DNA from: Moraxellaceae bacterium
GTDB lineage: Bacteria > Pseudomonadota > Gammaproteobacteria > Pseudomonadales > Moraxellaceae
Direction: 5' to 3'
Length of the DNA: 5,227 bases
Assembly (NCBI GenBank): GCA_014378805.1
Contig: JACMMY010000105.1
Coordinates: forward strand, 1 to 5,227
Made by a program: the position numbers and the translations under genes. Position 1 is the first letter of the stretch; each line of letters starts with the position of its first letter. Under the pieces are notes generated by a model. That model made no database searches. It was not told the origin of the DNA and worked only from the letters and a program-made list of their open reading frames with translations. This document shows positions 1-5,227 of the stretch, piece after piece.

Positions 1-717
1 ACAAACCGTTGGCAGTGCGCCATTCAGGTCAATGTGCAGCCAGACAATCTTCGTGGGATTGTTAGCAGCATCAAATGATTCGGGAATGTAGCCTTTATTA
101 AAAAACAGGGTATTGGCGTCAAAGATGCGAAGGTTATTTTGCGTAGAAGCGACGTTGAGATAAGCATAGTTTCCTGCGGAATACTTCTCTGACTCTAATA
201 ACAAGTCTTCCCTTAACCCATCCCACGCGTCATACAGATATGCAGCGTATTGTTGATTCAAATCCTTAGCCGCAGTTATCGCGTAAAAAATCGTAAGCCC
301 ATCGCAAACCCCGCACTCAGCGAAATTTTTTATTGCTGACTCGGTGTTTTTAACTGCATAAGCTGAACTCCAGTAAACCATGTAATGCCGCCAATTAAGC
401 TCGCCGAGGAATTTCATCTCGTCGGCGGCGGACATATGCTTGAACTGGGAAAGAACAAATTTCTTATCCTGAACAAGCGTTTTTAATAGCGCGTCTGCCC
501 TAGAGAAATTCTGTGCAAGTGAATTAGTTCCACCACCATTCCACGGGGGGCTGGTGATCGATGTCAATCCCCAACCGTGGAAAGCTGGATCAATAACAGT
601 TTTTATCCGATTCGGCCTGAATATAAAAAGATAGATGGCACGAAAAAAGGAGTAAGTGGCCCACAGCGGTTTTGATTTCTGAACTAGTTTTGCCAGTTTT
701 AATTTGAATTTCGTCAT
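1..717 (-). CDS. TylF/MycF-like SAM-dependent methyltransferase, 3' end outside window
   Basis: Reading the minus strand from ATG at 717-715 gives 239 codons with no stop up to the window edge, so the C-terminus is missing. The protein starts MTKFKLKLAKL. Residues 133-140 read AECGVCDG, which matches SAM-binding motif I (E-x-G-V-x-x-G) of the macrocin O-methyltransferase (TylF/MycF) family. Residues 226-232 read WLHIDLN, matching the family's later HID motif, whose Asp helps bind metal or substrate. Such enzymes O-methylate sugars, and relatives are common in polysaccharide clusters, so a cytoplasmic sugar methyltransferase is likely; the acceptor is unknown. There is no signal peptide, although residues 23-33 are hydrophobic. 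No other ATG, GTG or TTG start lies just upstream in frame, and no good Shine-Dalgarno sequence precedes this ATG. It lies 335 nt downstream of the PF05159-like gene on the same strand. The family call is from remembered motifs. Confidence 0.82.
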   Translation of the reverse strand, partial: MTKFKLKLAKLVQKSKPLWATYSFFRAIYLFIFRPNRIKTVIDPAFHGWGLTSITSPPWNGGGTNSLAQNFSRADALLKTLVQDKKFVLSQFKHMSAADEMKFLGELNWRHYMVYWSSAYAVKNTESAIKNFAECGVCDGLTIFYAITAAKDLNQQYAAYLYDAWDGLREDLLLESEKYSAGNYAYLNVASTQNNLRIFDANTLFFNKGYIPESFDAANNPTKIVWLHIDLNGALPTVC

Positions 718-1052
718 TGCAATTTTTTCTGTGAATTCGAGCTGGGTGAGAGGTAAATAACTATAGGGCTTCAAGAACAAATATCACGGGAGAGATCACC
801 AACGCGGTCAACCCTAGGCAAAACTGCAGTATCGTCGAGCGGATAGCCTGAAGTGCATTCTCAATCCTCGATGACGATGTCAAAGGAACTCAATTGGAAC
901 TCCTTAGGACTCATCGGGGTCTTGAGAAAAGTCATTCAGCATCACAATGAACTCCAAGGAATCGAATTTCATCAGTCAAAGCGGCTGGATATTCTGTCAA
1001 TCTACGCCGAATGGCATCCGGCGAGTGGGAGCATTTGTGAACAGCACAATTT
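718..1052. other. 335-nt spacer without a convincing gene
   Basis: This stretch separates the PF05159-like gene from the methyltransferase gene. All minus-strand frames are broken by stops, so the two proteins are not one gene. A plus-strand frame of 71 codons (GTG at 853 to TAA at 1068) runs through it but lacks a Shine-Dalgarno sequence and overlaps the end of the neighbouring gene, so I do not call it. A minus-strand TATAGT (760-765) is a fair -10 match about 43 nt before the methyltransferase start, but the bases 17 nt upstream of it do not resemble a -35 box. A stem-loop at 1005-1023 is listed separately. Confidence 0.6.
1005..1023 (-). terminator. Stem-loop downstream of the PF05159-like gene
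   Basis: CGCCGAA (1005-1011) pairs with TCCGGCG (1017-1023) around a 5-nt loop, giving a 7-bp stem that includes one G-T wobble in the minus-strand transcript. It begins 29 nt past the minus-strand stop codon at 1053-1055. No T-run follows on either strand, so it is not a classical intrinsic terminator. It could stabilise the mRNA 3' end, assist termination, or be chance. Confidence 0.3.
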
Positions 1053-2519
1053 CTATATTGATGCATAACTTTCAATCTCCGCCAAGAGTTTATCGGCATA
1101 GAAACTAGCATTTATCACCGCAATACGATGTGGTACCAAAGAATCCTGGAATGACACTAAAAATTTCTGAAGTAGTTCCAAGCGATTAGGTCGTTTTGCA
1201 TAAACACCATCCACCAAGATTTTTTTGAGCAATTCAGACAAATCCAGCACGTCGCGTACGCGATATAGCAAATCGCAGTGTGTAAAGTAAGTACGCCCAA
1301 AAACAATGGTTGGCTTATCAAAAACCAAAGATTCCATCGCCACATTACCCGTCACCGTAATCACTGCGGCCACTCGTTGAATTATCTCTTTAGCAGGTGC
1401 ATCGCAAAAAATAATGTTGTACATGTTTTTTAAATGCCTGTACTGCCAGACAGGGCGTGCCCCCCTTCCCCAAGGATGCTCTTTGACTACCAGGGTATAG
1501 CCGATAGGTAATGATTTGGAAATATTCTCAACTAAAGCGATTTGATTTGCGTAAAAAATCGCTTGCGCGAGGGTTGATTGTTCTGGCTGATAGTGCAATG
1601 CGTAAAAAATACTGTTTACCGGGATTTCATCAACATCAACGGACCCGAGAAATTTTTGAGAGAAAAGTTTGCGTACAACTCGAAGCACATTGCCTTTTGC
1701 TTTGAGTAGCGGATCAATCTTGTCGTATTGCACGTGTTTATTCTTAGCCGCATTAGCACTTAGATACGCAAAAAGGTGAAAAACGTTCGGGGATAGTGCG
1801 CTGAAACCAGATCCCTTGGAATGGTTTTCACTTGCACATGCGGCTCTAAATGAAAATCCTTTAATGGAATCGATCAAGCCGTTAGCCCTATTTACTTCAT
1901 CACAGTTCAAGTTGCGAGCAATTGCACAGTGATAGTTCGCGATCATCTTTTCTGATTCTAGAAATTCATTATTTGAAAAATATCCACCATCCGCACCGCG
2001 CACCAATGGATAAGCTGGCGTGACGGCGCACACTTTAATGCCGTGATGCTGGGCAACCTTAATTGCAATTAGAGAAAAAAGTGTGTCTGCCGTCGGGCAA
2101 ACAAGCGCTTTGATTGACCTATCTTTCAACAGATCCTCTATGAACCTAACTATGTTCACAGTAAGTTTGAGTACGTAGTCTAGGGGCTCTTGTCGCTCAC
2201 CGGCACTACCTAAGAGCTGCGAATAGTCAGTGAAGCTTCGCTCAGCGGCAATAACTTCTGACCAATTTATAGAACGGTACTCTGCCCTGATGCGCGCGAC
2301 TTCTTCAGTCAACGACAGATCCCGTTGTACCCACGACTCGAACGACCGTATCGTTGTTTCCGACCAGCCCATGGATTCAAGTGCTGACTTTTCACTGTCT
2401 TGCCAAACATTAAAAACCGGCAGATACGCTCCCTGCTTTTGCGCTAACAGCGTCGCCATCGCAGCATAGAACTCAAATACTTTTTTTCCACCTTGGCTGA
2501 CAACAAACGCAATTTTCAT
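1053..2519 (-). CDS. Capsule polysaccharide biosynthesis protein (PF05159-like, GT-B-type glycosyltransferase candidate)
   Basis: A complete 488-residue cytoplasmic protein without a signal peptide. The C-terminal half carries the hallmarks of the capsule-synthesis family to which KpsC/KpsS-like proteins belong: LHYQPE (308-313), VKEHPW (345-350), a TVTGN turn (388-392) followed by Met-Glu (395-396), and KPTIVFG (402-408). This layout resembles the nucleotide-sugar-binding half of GT-B glycosyltransferases. The N-terminal half begins with a Rossmann-like strand (MKIAFVVSQGGKKVFEF) and has a second nucleotide-fold-like segment near 138-160. Known KpsC/KpsS enzymes transfer Kdo to a lipid acceptor, but many family members in other surface-glycan loci have unknown donors, so I do not assign a sugar. 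The ATG start is supported by GGAAG six nt upstream and by the family-like N-terminus. It starts 2 nt after the stop of an upstream remnant frame. It contains an A7 run near codons 11-13 and a G6 run near codons 351-353. Confidence 0.85.
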   Translation of the reverse strand: MKIAFVVSQGGKKVFEFYAAMATLLAQKQGAYLPVFNVWQDSEKSALESMGWSETTIRSFESWVQRDLSLTEEVARIRAEYRSINWSEVIAAERSFTDYSQLLGSAGERQEPLDYVLKLTVNIVRFIEDLLKDRSIKALVCPTADTLFSLIAIKVAQHHGIKVCAVTPAYPLVRGADGGYFSNNEFLESEKMIANYHCAIARNLNCDEVNRANGLIDSIKGFSFRAACASENHSKGSGFSALSPNVFHLFAYLSANAAKNKHVQYDKIDPLLKAKGNVLRVVRKLFSQKFLGSVDVDEIPVNSIFYALHYQPEQSTLAQAIFYANQIALVENISKSLPIGYTLVVKEHPWGRGARPVWQYRHLKNMYNIIFCDAPAKEIIQRVAAVITVTGNVAMESLVFDKPTIVFGRTYFTHCDLLYRVRDVLDLSELLKKILVDGVYAKRPNRLELLQKFLVSFQDSLVPHRIAVINASFYADKLLAEIESYASI

Positions 2520-2521
2520 AG

Positions 2522-2794
2522 TTAACTTCCGACACCCACCGAATCTAATGGCGCATTCGCATTTAGAAATTTAAAAATAAAAGCTTCGGCCTTTTCAAAA
2601 ACGCCATTGTTTCTAGCGGCATGCACATTACCGAGGTAGACTTTTGTTTGCTCATGAATATAAATTGTAGTGTGAAGTGAACCTCGAATTTGAGGCAGCA
2701 GTTTAAGTAAGACATTGCAAAAAGGAATGGGCAAACCATGAATGAAAATAAGAAGCGCGACATCCAACAGCTGGAATTCAAGGTCAAGGTAGAT
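2522..2794 (-). pseudogene. Unrecognised 3' gene remnant upstream of the PF05159-like gene
   Basis: The minus-strand frame is open from just after a TAA (2797-2795) to the TAA at 2524-2522, about 90 codons. It ends with KAEAFIFKFLNANAPLDSV followed by GVGS. It contains no Met codon at all; the only near-start is a TTG at 2767-2765 (81 codons), with no convincing Shine-Dalgarno sequence before it. The stop lies 2 nt before the next gene's ATG and contains that gene's ribosome-binding site, as expected for the true end of an operon gene. The simplest reading is the C-terminal end of a cluster gene whose 5' part has been deleted or replaced. I do not recognise the family. Alternatives are a real small gene using TTG, or chance. 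No continuation of the protein is evident in the other minus-strand frames upstream. Confidence 0.35.
2526..2530 (-). promoter_or_regulatory. Ribosome-binding site of the PF05159-like gene
   Basis: GGAAG on the minus strand, separated by six nt from the ATG at 2519-2517. It overlaps the last codons of the upstream remnant frame (stop at 2524-2522), an arrangement typical of translationally coupled genes in an operon. It supports the chosen start. Confidence 0.5.
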
Positions 2795-3058
2795 TTATGG
2801 GCGGTATGCGGACTCGAGACAACGGCTGGCTTGGAGATTCCAACTTCAGTTTAGCTACGCACCACAGATTCTGCTCGTATTGAGGGGTAGTTCATCAGGA
2901 CATGAATAAATGAGGGCAACTTTGTTCAGCTGCGTGAAATCAGATGCAGCTCAAACTTCCATCAAGACTCTATTGGTGATGGGGCTCCTTCACAGTTCAC
3001 ATTCGCAAGACAGCTTCTTTAATGACAAAACAAAATATCGGTTTATCTGAAAGGTTAT
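2795..3058. other. Gene-poor stretch between the remnant and the acetyltransferase gene
   Basis: No minus-strand frame continues the remnant frame; stops occur in all three. Two short plus-strand frames are visible: 38 codons from ATG at 2738 to TAG at 2854, antisense to the remnant, and 46 codons from ATG at 2910 to TGA at 3050. The second has AGGA nine nt before its start and ends 8 nt before the acetyltransferase ATG, so it could be a leader frame, but its sequence resembles nothing I know. The candidate acetyltransferase promoter lies at 2996-3023. Confidence 0.5.
2996..3023 (+). promoter_or_regulatory. Sigma-70-like promoter for the acetyltransferase gene
   Basis: TTCACA (2996-3001, five of six matches to the -35 consensus) is separated by 16 bp from TTTAAT (3018-3023, five of six matches to the -10 consensus). 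Transcription would start near 3030, leaving a leader of about 29 nt with AAAGG (3050-3054) four nt before the ATG. Because the acetyltransferase is oriented against its neighbours, it needs its own promoter. The prediction is by eye only. Confidence 0.4.
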
Positions 3059-4111
3059 ATGTACGACATACGCTTGGCAAAGGCAGCAGACTTGCCTGCT
3101 CTACGACTATTCATCGAAAAGCAGTGGAAGGCAAAACATATTCTTGCTACTAACGACGTTTTGCTAGATTGGCAGCACTTAAACAAAGAAACTGGCGACT
3201 ACAACTTCGTTCTAGGTTTGGAAAAACGAACGCAGGAAATACATGGTGTTTTAGGATTCATTCAACCAAGCCAATTTGACGTGACGATGCAACTAAAGCA
3301 GTTATGTTGGATGGCGATATGGAAAACACATGACGCCGCTAGGGGGGGGAAATTGGGGAGGCACCTTATGGCGCATCTTGAAGAAATGATGAGCCCTGCT
3401 TTTTTATATGCTATCGGAGCAAGTGCTATGAGCTTGCCTTTGTACCAGGCTTTAGGTTATCAGGTAGGACGACTAGGTCATTTTTTCATTCTGAATCCAG
3501 AGATAAACGTTTTCAAACTGGCAACGGTGCATAAGAGCCGCATAGTTCCACAAATTCAAATTGATGATGACAAAAAATGTATCGCGCAAGTAACGGCGGA
3601 TGACATACTACAAATTAGCCCTGAATTTTTCAATAAACAAAAATCCGCATCGTATAAAAGTGCGGTGTATCTCATCAATCGCTATTTAAGCCATCCAATA
3701 TACGTTTACCAGGCATACAAAATTCAACATGCCTTAAGCACCGTCGGATTAATCGTGACTAGGATTTGCAGTCATGATGACGCTAGAGCTATCCGTGTTG
3801 TAGATTTCATAGGTCCATCTGATGCTTTGCGCGGGCTGGGTTCTCAGTGGCTAAATTTATTGCGTGAAGAAGGCGCTGAATATATCGATTTTTACAATGC
3901 AGGCGTCGAGGAAAGCGATTTGCTGGCTTCTGGATTCACACGTCGAACCACAAACGACTCCACCGTGATACCCAACTACTTCGAGCCATTCTCGAAAATT
4001 AATGTCGAGATTGATTACATGGTTACAGTCCCTGCCGGCCAAACATACAGAATCGTGAAGGGTGACAGTGACTTGGACAGACCAAATCTATTGGTGAAGT
4101 CACCTTTTTAA
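3059..4111 (+). CDS. GNAT-type acetyltransferase with C-terminal GNAT-like extension; candidate phase-variable gene
   Basis: A complete 350-residue protein. Residues 1 to about 145 form a GNAT domain: strand 1 and helix 1 (YDIRLAKAADLPALRLFI), strand 4 near 81-90, the acetyl-CoA-binding loop RGGKLG (95-100), and the motif-B-like LPLYQALGY (126-134). The segment WKAKHILATNDVLLDWQ (23-39) is typical of a GNAT subfamily I associate with surface-polysaccharide clusters. Residues 220-321 look like a second, degenerate GNAT fold (ARAIRVVDFIG 242-252, YIDFYNAG 275-282, SGF 291-293). The tail KGDSDLDRPN (334-343) also fits that subfamily. The likely role is acetylation of an amino sugar or its nucleotide-linked precursor in the cytoplasm; the substrate is unknown. 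AAAGG precedes the ATG by only 4 nt, but the N-terminus fits the family. It converges on the deacetylase gene with 61 nt between stops. A G8 run encodes R95-G96-G97, and a strong internal Shine-Dalgarno sequence precedes Met104. Confidence 0.82.
   Translation: MYDIRLAKAADLPALRLFIEKQWKAKHILATNDVLLDWQHLNKETGDYNFVLGLEKRTQEIHGVLGFIQPSQFDVTMQLKQLCWMAIWKTHDAARGGKLGRHLMAHLEEMMSPAFLYAIGASAMSLPLYQALGYQVGRLGHFFILNPEINVFKLATVHKSRIVPQIQIDDDKKCIAQVTADDILQISPEFFNKQKSASYKSAVYLINRYLSHPIYVYQAYKIQHALSTVGLIVTRICSHDDARAIRVVDFIGPSDALRGLGSQWLNLLREEGAEYIDFYNAGVEESDLLASGFTRRTTNDSTVIPNYFEPFSKINVEIDYMVTVPAGQTYRIVKGDSDLDRPNLLVKSPF
3342..3349 (+). repeat. Poly-G tract (G8) within the acetyltransferase gene
   Basis: Eight consecutive G in the codons AGG GGG GGG (Arg95-Gly96-Gly97), part of the acetyl-CoA-binding loop. 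It is the longest G or C run in the window; the next longest are six. One extra G would bring a TGA at 3379-3381 into frame, and one fewer would bring a TGA at 3387-3389 into frame. Either change would truncate the protein at about residue 107-110. G tracts of this length are known slippage sites in phase-variable surface-glycan genes of several bacteria; variation here is inferred, not seen. Confidence 0.75.
3355..3370 (+). promoter_or_regulatory. Strong internal ribosome-binding site and in-frame ATG (Met104)
   Basis: GGGGAGG (3355-3361), containing the perfect core GGAGG, lies six nt before an in-frame ATG (3368-3370, Met104). This is a better match and spacing than the gene's own start (AAAGG, 4 nt). 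Initiation here would give a 247-residue product that lacks the acetyl-CoA loop but keeps the C-terminal domain. The G-richness may only reflect the codons for Leu-Gly-Arg, so use as a start is unproven. Confidence 0.3.
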
Positions 4112-4114
4112 CAT

Positions 4115-4143
4115 ACCAACATTTTGGTCTGGGTGCAACCCGG
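4115..4143. terminator. Two adjacent small stem-loops between convergent genes
   Basis: ACCAA (4115-4119) pairs with TTGGT (4124-4128). Immediately after it, CTGGGT (4129-4134) pairs with ACCCGG (4138-4143) around a 3-nt loop, with one G-T pair. They sit in the 61-nt gap between the stop codons of the acetyltransferase (4111) and the deacetylase (4173), where a bidirectional terminator is expected. No T-run follows on either strand, so this is a weak candidate. Confidence 0.25.
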
Positions 4144-4172
4144 TCTGCGTCACCCTGACCCGTACAAATAAA

Positions 4173-5102
4173 TCAGCAACTGATGCCGAAGTTTCGAATT
4201 AAGTTTGCATGATCTTCACGAGCAAATTCGAGGTTGCTTCTCTTGTTTACTAAAGTCATGTCTGCGCGAAATCCCACTGTAATACCCATCCCAGTCAATA
4301 AATTGAGCGTATCTGCTGAGTAAGAGTTATTGGGGTGCGACATTGTTCTAGGCACGCGCCCCAACACTTGCGTTAAGTGGAGCGCGTTTCTTTCATACTC
4401 AGCCTTTTGCTCCACTATGGGATGATTAGATAAGCGCGTAGGATGTGTGTACGAGTGCAAGCCGATTTCATGACCCCGATTATGAAGATACTTTAAATGC
4501 TCATCTGTCATCCAAATATCGGCGCTTAAATCTTTCTGATTAACCTGATGTTTGGTCAAGATTTTTGCCATGAGGGCATGATACTTTGTTGGGCCAAGCA
4601 CTTCATCCCGGAAAAATCGGAATCTTCTGTCGGCATCTGAATAATAATGAGCAGCCGAGAGGTATTGCGAGGAACCGAACATAGCGAATCCTTCGTTTGT
4701 CAACTCAGGATAAAACACAGAACAAGCATCAAAAAACTCATCATAAAAATCGTCTAGATTTGCGTATTGTGTTGTACGGAAATATCGATAAATTTCAAAT
4801 GGCTCCTCGACCCCTTGAAAAACGGAAGAATAAACAAACCAGAAGGCGGTTTTATTAAAGTGCTCCAACACCGGTACCGCTATGTCGAATTGACACAACA
4901 AACTATCGTCAAACGTTATGCACAAATCCTCTTGTTTAAGAGTCCCCTCATTAGCACGATTACACCACTCGCTAGCGGAAAGAATTCGATCAAGTCCAAC
5001 TGACATCAGTAGATGGGCGAACACTTCAGCGCTGATAGATCCCTGACCTCCCTTGTGTCGGTCATCCTTAAAATGGTGAAACATCAAACCATGAGGATTC
5101 AT
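4173..5102 (-). CDS. CE4-type polysaccharide deacetylase family protein
   Basis: A complete 309-residue protein related to carbohydrate esterase family 4 (NodB-homology) enzymes, which remove N-acetyl groups from sugars using a metal ion. Motif 1 is ITFDDS (62-67), with catalytic-base and metal-ligand aspartates at Asp65 and Asp66. Motif 2 is HSYTH (216-220), with metal-ligand histidines at 216 and 220. SHPNNSYS (255-262) replaces the usual Arg-containing motif 3, and RED (295-297) may be the later conserved Arg-Asp element. About 150 residues separate motifs 1 and 2, against roughly 50 in typical CE4 enzymes, because of a large, mostly charged and aromatic insertion (about 95-195). There is no signal peptide, so it probably acts in the cytoplasm on a nucleotide sugar or lipid-linked precursor. 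The ATG start is preceded by AGAGAG with a 5-nt spacer, and the N-terminus NPHGLMFHHF is family-like. It follows the epimerase-like gene by 42 nt on the same strand, probably in one operon. Confidence 0.82.
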   Translation of the reverse strand: MNPHGLMFHHFKDDRHKGGQGSISAEVFAHLLMSVGLDRILSASEWCNRANEGTLKQEDLCITFDDSLLCQFDIAVPVLEHFNKTAFWFVYSSVFQGVEEPFEIYRYFRTTQYANLDDFYDEFFDACSVFYPELTNEGFAMFGSSQYLSAAHYYSDADRRFRFFRDEVLGPTKYHALMAKILTKHQVNQKDLSADIWMTDEHLKYLHNRGHEIGLHSYTHPTRLSNHPIVEQKAEYERNALHLTQVLGRVPRTMSHPNNSYSADTLNLLTGMGITVGFRADMTLVNKRSNLEFAREDHANLIRNFGISC

Positions 5103-5144
5103 GAATTCTCTCTGTGAGTTAGTCTACGAAGCACGCACTGCATG

Positions 5145-5227
5145 CTAGCAATTCAATTCTGCAATCTTGTCGGCAATTAATCTGCTTGCGCTACCGTCAC
5201 CAAAAATGTGATCTGAAGCATAGCGCC
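5145..5227 (-). CDS. UDP-GlcNAc 2-epimerase-like protein, C-terminal end only
   Basis: Only the last 26 codons and the TAG stop (5147-5145) are inside the window; the start lies beyond the right edge. The peptide contains HIFGDGSASRLIADKIAEL. The pattern G-D-G-x-A-S-x-x-I near the very C-terminus matches the conserved end of UDP-N-acetylglucosamine 2-epimerases (usually PYGDGxAsxxI), both the non-hydrolysing WecB type and the hydrolysing NeuC/LegG type. These cannot be told apart from this fragment. Such enzymes supply ManNAc-type sugars for polysaccharides or nonulosonic acids, which fits the neighbouring deacetylase and acetyltransferase. The call rests on one short motif. Confidence 0.6.
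   Translation of the reverse strand, partial: RYASDHIFGDGSASRLIADKIAELNC

Noticed and set aside
545..550. G6 runs at 545-550 (methyltransferase gene) and C6 at 1460-1465 (PF05159-like gene) as further slippage sites
   Set aside because: Six is too short for appreciable slippage, and they are explained by Pro or Gly codons.
853..1068. Plus-strand 71-codon frame starting at GTG in the spacer
   Set aside because: No Shine-Dalgarno sequence, start at GTG, overlap of 16 nt with the end of the opposing gene, and no recognisable family. An adjacent frame (750-851, then 852-953) is also open for about 30 codons per segment, but such lengths are expected by chance.
1157..1345. Other open frames overlapping the large genes
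   Set aside because: They are shadows lying within confidently called genes in another frame, with no start signals or family features.
281..1610. Three copies of GCGTAAAAAAT (281-291, 1549-1559000 is not meant; copies begin near 281, 1549 and 1600), possibly a dispersed motif
   Set aside because: Each copy encodes Ile-Phe-Tyr-Ala on the minus strand inside a gene, and an AT-rich 11-mer can recur by chance in 5 kb. No structure or intergenic placement supports a function.
2481..2487. A7 run (minus strand) near codons 11-13 of the PF05159-like gene as a programmed frameshift site
   Set aside because: Another A7 occurs in the same gene at 1220-1226; such runs are common Lys-Lys codons here, and no stimulatory structure or useful alternative frame is evident.
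2738..2854. Plus-strand 38-codon frame (MNENKKRDIQQLEF start)
   Set aside because: Antisense to the minus-strand remnant, with its best Shine-Dalgarno-like AAGGA 12 nt before the ATG, and unknown sequence. Too weak to call.

Overview
The window is part of a surface-polysaccharide (O-antigen, capsule or glycan) biosynthesis locus. The base composition is moderately AT-rich, by eye about 43-45% GC, and the protein families are those of Gram-negative, probably Pseudomonadota, glycan clusters. I cannot name the species. There are no tRNAs, rRNAs, CRISPR arrays or intact insertion sequences.

Layout from the right-hand end, following the minus strand. (1) The last 26 codons of a UDP-GlcNAc 2-epimerase-like gene (5145-5227, cut by the window edge). 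(2) A cytoplasmic CE4-type polysaccharide deacetylase (4173-5102), 42 nt downstream and probably in the same operon. (3) Convergent to it, and the only clear plus-strand gene, a 350-residue GNAT-type acetyltransferase with a conserved C-terminal extension (3059-4111). It has its own plausible promoter. (4) A gene-poor stretch (about 2795-3058), then an unrecognised minus-strand reading frame without an ATG (2522-2794) that looks like the 3' remnant of a lost gene. (5) A capsule-polysaccharide-biosynthesis (PF05159-like) protein (1053-2519), starting 2 nt after that remnant. (6) A 335-nt spacer with a stem-loop. (7) A TylF/MycF-like SAM-dependent methyltransferase (1-717), running off the left edge.

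Read together, this is a module for an amino-sugar-containing glycan: a nucleotide-sugar epimerase, an N-deacetylase, an N- or O-acetyltransferase, a glycosyltransferase-like protein and a methyltransferase. The deacetylase and acetyltransferase may together exchange the acyl group on one sugar. That is inference.

The most notable feature is an uninterrupted run of eight G in the acetyltransferase gene (3342-3349), exactly at the codons for the acetyl-CoA-binding loop. Gain or loss of one G would end translation within 10-14 codons, so the gene is a candidate phase-variable locus. Six nucleotides after a perfect GGAGG just past the tract lies an in-frame ATG (Met104). Ribosomes could therefore still make the C-terminal part in the out-of-frame state.
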